From: JBKHHU01 sp046539045
GTDB taxonomy: Bacteria; Planctomycetota; Phycisphaerae; SM23-33
Direction of reading: 5' to 3'
Length of the DNA: 20,971 nucleotides
Assembly (NCBI GenBank): GCA_046539045.1
Contig: JBKHHU010000041.1
Coordinates: forward strand, 1-20,971
Made by a program: the position numbers and the translations under genes. How positions within the stretch are numbered: the stretch's first letter is position 1; each line of letters begins with the position of its first letter. The notes beneath the pieces are model-generated. The model ran no database searches, was not told where the DNA came from, and was given only the letters and a program-made list of their open reading frames with translations. Positions 7,469-14,260 of this stretch are shown here, piece after piece.

Positions 7469-9559
7469 TCAGACGCCGGAGGGAGATTCCTGGCCGGACA
7501 GATCCGCCAGCCGGGTCTTCAACTCGCTCGGGCTCATCGCCGGGTTCAGGCATGCCTCGCCGCGACAGACAAAAGCCGCCGGCTTGTCCACCGACTCGTA
7601 TCCAAGACGGTCGGCCAGCATGGCCTGCCGGTCGTCCGAGGGGTCCAGCAGGAGCGTACATCCGCCGGGGACATAGGTCTCGCGGGCGATACGCTCCATG
7701 TCTCGGGCATCACGCGAGTTGGGCGTGCCGAGCAGGATGACCGTTCTCGGCCCGTTTACCGCATGATCCACCGCCTGGCCGTATCCGGCAAGGTACAATC
7801 CGGCGTTGACGCGGACGGCTCCTGCGTAGCTGACCAGTGCCTTCCATGCCGCATCGGCGTAGGTGTCGTCCCCGGAAAGCAGCGCCAGATCGTACAGGCT
7901 CTGGGCAGCGACGCTTGCTGCCGACCGCGAAGGCGAGTCGGTCCAGTCCGGGATGCCGATGGGCGTGCCCGGATGCTTGCGCTCCTGAATGGGCGAGGTC
8001 AGAAACGCGCCGTTCTCGGCCGTCAGGTCGCTGAGTATGTAGTTGGCAGTCGCCCGGGCCGCGGAGAGGTACTCTTCCCGAAGCGTCAGAGTAAACGCGT
8101 GAAGCAGCGCCCGCAGCATCCACGCCTGGTCGCCGAGCAGCCCGACCACCTGCAGGGCACGGTTCTCCCGGTGATGGCCGAACACGCCTTTGGAGTCCCG
8201 CAGGCTCACGAGAAGGGCGTCGAGCACTTCCAGGGCGGTTGTGCGGGCGTCGTGATCGGAGAATCTTTCAGCGGCCGTCAGCCATGCGTCGACCATCATG
8301 CCGTTCAGGTCGGCGAAAATCGTCTCATCCACTTTCGGCGCAGGACGACTTTTGCGGGCCTCCAGCAGAATATCCTTGGCCTGCCGGACAGCCTCCTGGA
8401 CCTCGTCCGGGTGTTGTCCGAGGTTCTGGGCCACCTTCTCGGGCGGTTTGGGCACGTGCAGCACGTTCTTGCCCGGCCGGTTGTGCATATCGCCTTCCTG
8501 CTCCACCAGATAGTAGCCCATCACTGCCCGTCGAAGATCCTGGTCGAGAGCGGACAGGGCGTGGTTCATTTCATCGGGTGTCCAGGTGAAGTAATCGCCG
8601 TCGTCGTCGAGCCCCACGTCGGCGTCCTGACTGGCGTAGAAGCCTTCCCGGCCGGGATGCAGGAGCGTATGACGCGTCCAGTCCAGCGTCTGCTCGGCGA
8701 TCTGCCGGAATTGGGTGTTGCCGGTCAACGCGTAGGCGTTGGCGTACAGGCCGAGCAGGGCGGCGTTGTCGTAAGCCATCTTCTCGAAGTGCGGAACGTG
8801 CCATTCGCGGTCGACGCTGTACCGGTGGAACCCGCCGGCCAGGTGATCATACACGCCCCCCGATGCCATCTTCTCCAGCGTGTTCAGGAGCATGTCCCTG
8901 CTGGTCTCGTCGCCTTTCCATGATTCGGCAAGCAGAAGTTCCAGCGCCGAAGCGTTGAAGAATTTCGGGGCCGTCCCGAAACCGCCGTGCTTCCCATCGT
9001 AATCGATCCGGGTTCCCTCGATGATGGACCTGAGCACTTGGTTGCTCGGCCTGGCCGACTGGCTGGCCGCCTCTCGCAGGTGAGAATCGAGGCGGGCGGA
9101 GACCTCCTTGCCCGCGTCCTCCAGTTCTTTCCGATTCTCCCGCCAGTACTCGTCCAGACGCTCCATGATCTGCACCAGGCCGACGCTCGGCCCGTATCGC
9201 GGGGCGGTGCGCGGAGGAACAAACGTTCCCTTGTACACCACGTGTCCCTCGGGGGTCAGAATGGCCGTCAGCGGCCAGCCTCCTCCGCCCGGTCCGGTCA
9301 GCGGGATGGCCCGCTGGTACTGGGCGTCAACCTCGGGGAGTTTGTCGCGATCGATGCGAACGGGGATGTAACGGTGATTCACTACCGAGATTACCTCTGT
9401 GTCTTCATAGGTTTCCCGATCCATCACATGGCACCAGTGGCACCAGGTGGCCCCGCTGTCCAGAAGTATGAGCTTGTCTTCCTCGCGAGCTTTGTCGAAA
9501 ACCTCCGGGCCCCATTCCAGCCATTCGATCTCCGTCCGGGCTTTCGGTTCTGCAGACAT
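7469..9559 (-). CDS. Thioredoxin-fold / alpha-alpha-barrel protein, YyaL/SPATA20 family
   Basis: Member of the DUF255 (spermatogenesis-associated protein 20, B. subtilis YyaL) family, 696 residues. The N-terminal domain (about 10-165) is a thioredoxin fold with the redox motif WCHWC (Cys40, Cys43) and the family-typical GGWPLTAILTPEG (93-105). The remainder is an (alpha/alpha) six-hairpin-like domain. Its landmarks are GGFGTAPKF, the MASGGVYDHLAGGFHRYSVD segment, and HVPHFEKMAYDNA. The length is normal and no signal peptide is present, so it is probably cytoplasmic. The biochemical role of the family is not established; a link to sugar or thiol chemistry is speculative. ATG 9559 is preceded by GAGAGGT at a good distance. 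It is transcribed away from the aminotransferase gene, with a 258-base gap between them. Confidence 0.9.
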   Translation of the reverse strand: MSAEPKARTEIEWLEWGPEVFDKAREEDKLILLDSGATWCHWCHVMDRETYEDTEVISVVNHRYIPVRIDRDKLPEVDAQYQRAIPLTGPGGGGWPLTAILTPEGHVVYKGTFVPPRTAPRYGPSVGLVQIMERLDEYWRENRKELEDAGKEVSARLDSHLREAASQSARPSNQVLRSIIEGTRIDYDGKHGGFGTAPKFFNASALELLLAESWKGDETSRDMLLNTLEKMASGGVYDHLAGGFHRYSVDREWHVPHFEKMAYDNAALLGLYANAYALTGNTQFRQIAEQTLDWTRHTLLHPGREGFYASQDADVGLDDDGDYFTWTPDEMNHALSALDQDLRRAVMGYYLVEQEGDMHNRPGKNVLHVPKPPEKVAQNLGQHPDEVQEAVRQAKDILLEARKSRPAPKVDETIFADLNGMMVDAWLTAAERFSDHDARTTALEVLDALLVSLRDSKGVFGHHRENRALQVVGLLGDQAWMLRALLHAFTLTLREEYLSAARATANYILSDLTAENGAFLTSPIQERKHPGTPIGIPDWTDSPSRSAASVAAQSLYDLALLSGDDTYADAAWKALVSYAGAVRVNAGLYLAGYGQAVDHAVNGPRTVILLGTPNSRDARDMERIARETYVPGGCTLLLDPSDDRQAMLADRLGYESVDKPAAFVCRGEACLNPAMSPSELKTRLADLSGQESPSGV

Positions 9560-9597
9560 GAAGCACCTCTCGTTGAAATCCAGTTGAGCGTTCGGAT

Positions 9598-9614
9598 CAA
9601 TTCAGTGAATTGTA
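9598..9614 (-). promoter_or_regulatory. TACAAT -10 element overlapped by a 15-base palindrome
   Basis: On the minus strand TACAAT (9609-9614) is a good -10 hexamer about 50 bases upstream of ATG 9559, but no convincing -35 precedes it. Overlapping it, CAATTC-AGT-GAATTG (9598-9612) is a perfect inverted repeat with 6-base arms. The overlap with the likely start region is what one expects of an operator for a dimeric regulator. The regulator is unknown. Confidence 0.45.
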
Positions 9615-9704
9615 CGCCCACGTCAGCGAATATCCCTGTCGGCCCATGCGTGCAGTGCAGGCAGAAAGCCGCTGCCTGAGACTGTTGAGGTTGTCGACCC
9701 GTGC

Positions 9705-9734
9705 TTGACGCGCGGCTGGAGGAGAATGTACAAA
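9705..9734 (+). promoter_or_regulatory. Candidate promoter of the aminotransferase gene
   Basis: TTGACG (9705-9710) and TACAAA (9729-9734) are separated by 18 bases on the plus strand. Initiation near 9741 would leave a leader of about 77 bases. The -35 is good, but the -10 matches consensus at only 4 of 6 positions. Confidence 0.4.
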
Positions 9735-9817
9735 GGGCAGCCCGTCGCTGTGAGCTTTCCGGGTGGAAGGCGCGGCGGGCGAATCGGGTAGCGTCCCGAA
9801 GCAGACGGAGAGAAGTC

Positions 9818-10996
9818 ATGAACAACGCGCAGATCGTCGAGGGGACGAAGAAGTACATCATCGAGAACTACGGCCGGCTTCCGGTGGCGATGGTCCGTGG
9901 CGAGGGTGCGCGTATCTGGGACGCCGGCGGGAAAGAATATCTGGACTTCTTCGCCGGTTTCGGTGGAGGCGGGATCGGCGGTCATTGTCACCCCAAGATC
10001 GTTGATGCTGTCCAGGCTCAAGCCAGAACGCTCCTGAGCCACGGGAACCTTTTCACCAGCGAGCCGCAGGTCAAGCTTGCCCAGAAGGTGGCCGACCACG
10101 GGTTCGGTGGCAAGAGTTTCTTCTGCCACTCCGGTGCCGAAGCGGACGAAGCAGCACTCAAACTGGTCCGGAAAGCTGCCGGCGATGGTCGCTACAAGAT
10201 CATCAGCTTCAACGGTTGTTTTCACGGACGGACGATGGGCGGGCTGAGCCTGACGCCGGAGCCGTTCCAGAAGGGTTTCGAGCCGATGTTGCCCGGGAAC
10301 GTGAAGGTTGACTTCGGCGATCTGGAAGGCGTGGCTACGGCAATCGATGATGAGACCGCCGGCATTTTCGTCGAGCCGATCCAGGGCGAAGGCGGGCTGA
10401 ATGTGCCGACCGTGGAATTCATGCAGGGCTTGCGGTCGCTGTGTGACGAGCACAACCTGTTGCTGGTGGTGGACGAGGTCTGGACCGCCCCGGCCCGGAC
10501 GGGGAAATGGTTCGCCTACCAGCATTTCGGTATCGAGCCGGACGCGATGACCACCGCCAAGGCGATCGGCGGAGGCCTGCCGGTGGGCATGATGACCGCA
10601 GCGGACAAATGGGCCGACGTACTGTGCCCGGGCACGCACGGCTGCACGATGGGCGGCAATCCGATTTGTGCGGCAGCGGGTCTGGCAGCGATGGAGCTGA
10701 TCGAGGAACAGGACCTGGTGACCCGCGCCGAGCAGAAGGGCAGCGAATTCCTGCGGGCCATCGGCGACGCGAATGTTCCGTTCATCAAGAACCTCCGCGG
10801 GAAGGGCCTGATGTGCGGGTTCCAGCTGGAAGATTCCGTAGCGGGCAAGGACGTGATGCTCAAGGCGATGGAGGCGGGCCTGCTGATCTGCGTAGCCAAG
10901 CAGAATGTCATCCGTATCGCCCCGGCCCTGATTACCAGCGACGAAGATCTGGTCAAGGGCACCGACATGCTGATCGACGTGCTCAAGAGCTTCTGA
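9818..10996 (+). CDS. Class III aminotransferase, acetylornithine aminotransferase-like
   Basis: PLP-dependent class III (ArgD/ornithine aminotransferase) enzyme of 392 residues, a normal length. ArgD-type enzymes transfer the delta-amino group of N-acetylornithine to 2-oxoglutarate in arginine synthesis. Landmarks are RGEGARIWDAGGKEYLDFFAG (N-terminal), FCHSGAEADEAALKL (102-116), VVDEVWTAPARTG (217-229) with Asp219 facing the PLP ring, and TTAKAIGGGLP with the Schiff-base Lys248. Three signature positions differ from textbook ArgD: H for N in FC(N)SGAEAN, D for the second N, and W222 where Q is usual. The substrate may therefore differ, and I give no gene symbol. ATG 9818 follows GGAG by 7 bases; an upstream in-frame start at 9701 would overlap the promoter. 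It stands alone, with a terminator 25 bases after the stop. Other class III aminotransferases are possible. Confidence 0.85.
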   Translation: MNNAQIVEGTKKYIIENYGRLPVAMVRGEGARIWDAGGKEYLDFFAGFGGGGIGGHCHPKIVDAVQAQARTLLSHGNLFTSEPQVKLAQKVADHGFGGKSFFCHSGAEADEAALKLVRKAAGDGRYKIISFNGCFHGRTMGGLSLTPEPFQKGFEPMLPGNVKVDFGDLEGVATAIDDETAGIFVEPIQGEGGLNVPTVEFMQGLRSLCDEHNLLLVVDEVWTAPARTGKWFAYQHFGIEPDAMTTAKAIGGGLPVGMMTAADKWADVLCPGTHGCTMGGNPICAAAGLAAMELIEEQDLVTRAEQKGSEFLRAIGDANVPFIKNLRGKGLMCGFQLEDSVAGKDVMLKAMEAGLLICVAKQNVIRIAPALITSDEDLVKGTDMLIDVLKSF

Positions 10997-11020
10997 GCGT
11001 CGGCAGAAACGAATTCTCAG

Positions 11021-11050
11021 AAAAAGCCCCGGGCATTCCGGGGTTTTTTT
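11021..11050. terminator. Bidirectional rho-independent terminator
   Basis: CCCCGG (11027-11032) and CCGGGG (11038-11043) form a stem with the 5-base loop GCATT. Seven Ts (11044-11050) follow it and five As (11021-11025) precede it. The T-run serves the plus-strand aminotransferase, and the A-run reads as a T-run for the minus-strand oppF side only if transcription enters from the right. Genes converge here, so both strands benefit. Confidence 0.85.
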
Positions 11051-11055
11051 CATGG

Positions 11056-12168
11056 TCAGTCGGTTTGCGGCGGGGATGGTGGTCCCTGCCTGAGCAGGCA
11101 GGCGTGGCAGTGATCGGTATTTCCGCCGGTGGCCTGCAGTTCCGGCCGCTCGAAGGCGCATCGTTTGACGATCCGCACCGCCTCTCCCTGGGAGAGGATG
11201 GTGTGCGTCTCGCGATCAGGCAATCCCATGGCCCTTTCGCGAGTCAGCGGGCAGCGAGGGTGGAAGCTGCAGCCGGTGGGCGGATCGATTGGCGACGGGA
11301 TTTCTCCGGGCAGGATCACCCGTTCCTTGCGAATCCCGGGGTCGGCGACGGGAACCGAGGACAAGAGGCTCTGCGTGTACGGGTGTTGCGGATTGCGGTA
11401 GAGTTCGTCGCGCGGGGCGATCTCGGCGATCCTCCCGAGATACATCACAGCCACCGTGTCGGCGAAATGCTCCACGACCGACAGGTTGTGCGCGATGAAC
11501 AGATACGCCAGCCCCAGTTCCTGCTGCAGGTCGGCAAGAAGGTTGAGGATCTGTGCCTGAATGGACACGTCCAGTGCGCTGACCGGTTCGTCACAGACGA
11601 TGAAATCCGGCTCGCTGGCCAAGGCGCGGGCAATGCCGATGCGCTGCCTCTGGCCGCCGGAAAACTCGTGCGGATAGCGGTTGACGTACGCCCCGGACAG
11701 TCCCACCCGGTCCAGCAGTTCCCGCACCCGCATCTGGCGCTGTCGCCCCGACATCCTCATGTGCACCTTCAACGGCTCGGCGACGATGCTGCCCACGGTC
11801 ATGCGCGGGTTCAGCGAACCGGCGGGATCCTGGAAAATGATCGTCATCTTTTTCCGCAGCCGCCGCAACTTCCGGCCTTTCATGCTGAACACGTCCTGTC
11901 CCTGAAAGTTCACCTGGCCTTCGGTCGGTTCGATCAGTCGCAGCAGCGTCCTGCCGACGGTGGTCTTACCGGACCCGCTCTCGCCGACAAGACCCAGGGT
12001 CTTCCCAGGCATGACCGAGAAATCCACCCCGTCCACGGCATGGACGAACCGCTTCTGGCTGAAGAGTCCGCCCCGGACGGGGAAATGCTTCTTCAGATCG
12101 CGTACGGTCAGGATCGGCTTGGGGTTGCTTGCGGTAGGGACGTCTTGTTCATGCACGAAAAGCCTCAT
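11056..12168 (-). CDS. Oligopeptide/dipeptide ABC importer, ATP-binding subunit (OppF/DppF-like)
   Basis: ATPase subunit that powers peptide import at the inner face of the membrane; 370 residues. Walker A is GESGSGKT (62-69), the Q-loop is Gln113 in IFQDP, the signature is FSGGQRQ (169-175), Walker B is IVCDEP with Asp193-Glu194, and the H-loop is His227. The C-terminal oligopeptide-transporter domain has GCSFHPRC (Cys300, Cys306), Cys337, and HCHAC (Cys354, Cys357). These cysteines fit the arrangement that binds an iron-sulphur cluster in some relatives, which is an inference here. There are about 30 residues between Cys306 and Cys337, longer than the usual short spacing. ATG overlaps the oppD stop as ATGA, indicating coupled translation. 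It ends next to the bidirectional terminator and closes the operon. Transported substrate unknown. Confidence 0.92.
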   Translation of the reverse strand: MRLFVHEQDVPTASNPKPILTVRDLKKHFPVRGGLFSQKRFVHAVDGVDFSVMPGKTLGLVGESGSGKTTVGRTLLRLIEPTEGQVNFQGQDVFSMKGRKLRRLRKKMTIIFQDPAGSLNPRMTVGSIVAEPLKVHMRMSGRQRQMRVRELLDRVGLSGAYVNRYPHEFSGGQRQRIGIARALASEPDFIVCDEPVSALDVSIQAQILNLLADLQQELGLAYLFIAHNLSVVEHFADTVAVMYLGRIAEIAPRDELYRNPQHPYTQSLLSSVPVADPGIRKERVILPGEIPSPIDPPTGCSFHPRCPLTRERAMGLPDRETHTILSQGEAVRIVKRCAFERPELQATGGNTDHCHACLLRQGPPSPPQTD

Positions 12169-13280
12169 CGTTCTTCTCCGGCCGGTTGGGCGGACAGGCT
12201 CTGCTCGCCCGGGTCGGTTTGTGGTGCGGATTCATAGTTCGGACACTCCCAGCAGGCGCACCAGTGCTTGTCGGCCACCTCACGCAGTCCCGGCTCCTGT
12301 TCGGCACAGCGTTTGAGGACTACGTCCCCGTCGGCGATCTGCACGGTCTGGGCGGCATCGGCCTGCTTTGCGTGTTCGCGTGTGACCACGCACCGCGGGT
12401 GGAACTTGCAGCCGCTCGGGAAAGCCAGTGGGTTCGGAACCGATCCGGGGATGATGGCCAAACGTTCGTTCCGCGCGCCGAGTTGGGGCAGGGATCGGAA
12501 CAGCCCTTGGGTATACGGGTGCAACGGCTTACTGAACAGGGAGTTCACATCCGTCAACTCGACCATCTTGGAGGCGTACATGACGCAGACCACGTGGGCC
12601 ACTTCGGCAACGACGGCAAGGTCGTGGGTGATCAGCTGGATGCTCAGGCCTCGATGGGCCTGCAGGTCGCGCATCAGGTCGAGGATCTGGGCCTGGATCG
12701 TCACGTCCAGAGCGGTGGTAGGCTCATCGGCGATCAGCAGTTTCGGGTCGCAGCTCAGGGCCATGGCGATCATCACCCGCTGGCGCATCCCGCCGGACAT
12801 CTGGTGCGGATATTCGGTGAACCGCTGGGCCGGGTCCGGGATGCCGACCTGCGCCAGCATGTCGACGGCGAGGTTCCGGGCGTCGTACCCGTCGAGCCCG
12901 CGGTGGAGACGGATCGCTTCGACGATCTGGCTGCCGCAGGTGTATACCGGGTTCAGTGAGCTCATCGGCTCCTGGAAGATCATCGCTGCGGCGCCACCGC
13001 GCACCCGCCGCATCTGCTTTTCGCGCAGTTTCAGCAGGTTGTTTCCCTCCAGCTCAATACTGCCGGAGACGATGCGTCCCGGCGGCTGGGGGATCAGGCC
13101 CATGATGGAAAAGGCGCTGACGCTCTTGCCGCATCCGCTTTCACCGACGACGGCGAAAGTCTGCCCGTGGTCGATGCGGTAGTTCAGGCCGTCGACGGCC
13201 TTGACCACGCCTTCCCGGGTGTAGAAGTACGTCCGGAGGTCCCGGACTCGCAGCAGCGGTTGTGGGTTCTCGTTACTCAT
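12165..13280 (-). CDS. Oligopeptide/dipeptide ABC importer, ATP-binding subunit (OppD/DppD-like)
   Basis: Second ATPase of the importer, 371 residues, which would pair with OppF. Walker A is GESGCGKS (46-53), the Q-loop is Gln103, the signature is MSGGMRQ (161-167), Walker B is LLIADEP with Asp185-Glu186, and the switch is His219. The C-terminal domain has GCKFHPRC (Cys291, Cys297), Cys325 in KRCAEQEPGLREV, and WCACWEC (Cys341, Cys343, Cys346). Spacing between Cys297 and Cys325 is enlarged as in OppF. ATG 13280 is preferred over the upstream in-frame ATG 13349 because the family homology begins there and GAGG lies about 7 bases before it. The gene overlaps the end of oppC by 8 bases and the start of oppF by 4, so the genes are translationally coupled. 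Confidence 0.92.
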   Translation of the reverse strand: MSNENPQPLLRVRDLRTYFYTREGVVKAVDGLNYRIDHGQTFAVVGESGCGKSVSAFSIMGLIPQPPGRIVSGSIELEGNNLLKLREKQMRRVRGGAAAMIFQEPMSSLNPVYTCGSQIVEAIRLHRGLDGYDARNLAVDMLAQVGIPDPAQRFTEYPHQMSGGMRQRVMIAMALSCDPKLLIADEPTTALDVTIQAQILDLMRDLQAHRGLSIQLITHDLAVVAEVAHVVCVMYASKMVELTDVNSLFSKPLHPYTQGLFRSLPQLGARNERLAIIPGSVPNPLAFPSGCKFHPRCVVTREHAKQADAAQTVQIADGDVVLKRCAEQEPGLREVADKHWCACWECPNYESAPQTDPGEQSLSAQPAGEER

Positions 13281-14250
13281 TTCGCAGCCTCGGGTCCAGG
13301 GCATCGCGGAGTCGGTCGCCGAAGATGTTCCAGGCAAGGATGATGACAAAGGTCGCGGTCACCGCAGCCCCGATTTCGGTCCAGCGCCCGACGACCAGAT
13401 CCATTCGCGCCGAGTTGATCATTTTGCCCCAGCTCGGCAGGTCCTGCACGCCAAGGTTGAGGTAGCTGAGGATGACCTCCGCGGAGATCGCGCCGACGAA
13501 GCCCAGCGAGAAGTTGATGATCCCGATGTGCAGCACGTTGGGGATGATGTGCCGGAAAAGGATCGACAGGTTCCCGCGGCCGGCGGCCCGGGCAGCCATG
13601 ACGTAGTCGGTTTCCCGGAGCTTCATCACTTCGGCCCGGACGAGTCGGCAGGTGCCGATCCAGCTCATCACGCCCAGGGCGATGATGATCCCGGCCATGC
13701 CGGACAGGTCGATCGAGAGATCGATCGACCTGCCGGTGAACGGCAGTTCAATCTTCGCGTACTCGAACAGGATGATTCCGGTAAAGGCGAACTTGATGGC
13801 GATCAGCCGGATGATGCCCGGGATGCTGGCCAGCGTCGTGTACATCCAGACGACCAGGTCGTCAATCCGCTTGCCGAAGTACCCCGCCAAGGCACCGAGG
13901 ATCATGCCGACCGGAATCGCGATGGCGTTGGCCAGGAAGGCCACCGTCATCGACACATGGGCACCGAGCATGGTCTTGATCAGGATGCTCCGTCCGAGGC
14001 TGTCGGTCCCCAGCGGGTGATTCCAGCTCGGAGCGGCATTGATGTTGTCATAGTCCGAGAGCGTCTGCCAGTCGCCCACGACCAGCGGGGTGATGATCGC
14101 GACCAGTGCGTAGACCACAATGATCGAAAAGCAGATGACCGCAGCAGGGCTGCGCATGAGCCGATGCAGAGCGTCGGACCAGAGGCTGCGCCCGGGCTGG
14201 TCTTCGATCCCCGCCGGATCGGCTATGGTTATGTTGGTGGCTTGGCTCAA
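13273..14250 (-). CDS. Oligopeptide/dipeptide ABC importer, permease (OppC/DppC-like), TTG start
   Basis: Membrane subunit that lines the translocation path with OppB; 325 residues if started at TTG 14250. Membrane segments begin near residue 37 (AAVICFSIIVVYALVAII). The ATPase-contacting EAA loop is TDYVMAARAAGRGNLSILFRHIIPN (about 226-250). There is no ATG near the N-terminus. TTG 14256 abuts GGAG with no spacing, whereas TTG 14250 has 6 bases and is preferred. Between the TM segment after PGIIRLIAI and GIIIALGVMSW there is an extra stretch of about 25-30 residues (FEYAKIELPFTGRSIDLSIDL), longer than I expect for OppC. Part of it is coded by the inverted repeat at 13700-13736. Its neighbours overlap or nearly touch it within the operon. 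Confidence 0.9.
   Translation of the reverse strand: MSQATNITIADPAGIEDQPGRSLWSDALHRLMRSPAAVICFSIIVVYALVAIITPLVVGDWQTLSDYDNINAAPSWNHPLGTDSLGRSILIKTMLGAHVSMTVAFLANAIAIPVGMILGALAGYFGKRIDDLVVWMYTTLASIPGIIRLIAIKFAFTGIILFEYAKIELPFTGRSIDLSIDLSGMAGIIIALGVMSWIGTCRLVRAEVMKLRETDYVMAARAAGRGNLSILFRHIIPNVLHIGIINFSLGFVGAISAEVILSYLNLGVQDLPSWGKMINSARMDLVVGRWTEIGAAVTATFVIILAWNIFGDRLRDALDPRLRNE
13700..13736 (-). repeat. Near-perfect 37-base inverted repeat within oppC
   Basis: Arms CAGGTCGATCGA (13705-13716) and TCGATCGACCTG (13721-13732) are perfect reverse complements around the loop GAGA. The adjacent CCGG bases (13700-13703 and 13733-13736) extend the stem to 16 pairs with one bulged A at 13704. The same bases encode a tandem Ser-Ile-Asp-Leu repeat in OppC. 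Confidence 0.85.
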
Positions 14251-14256
14251 AATCAA

Positions 14257-14260
14257 CTCC
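14257..14260 (-). promoter_or_regulatory. Ribosome binding site supporting the oppC TTG start
   Basis: GGAG on the minus strand is 6 bases before TTG 14250 and overlaps the last base of the oppB stop codon. It touches TTG 14256, so it favours 14250. Confidence 0.55.

Noticed and set aside
9658..9678. CAGGCAG/CTGCCTG hairpin in the divergent intergenic region
   Set aside because: A perfect 7-base stem, but without a T-run or a link to a start; short stems of this kind are expected in GC-rich DNA.
9623..11161. Long minus-strand frame opposite the aminotransferase
   Set aside because: The plus strand encodes the PLP motifs and has the ribosome site; this frame also crosses the terminator.
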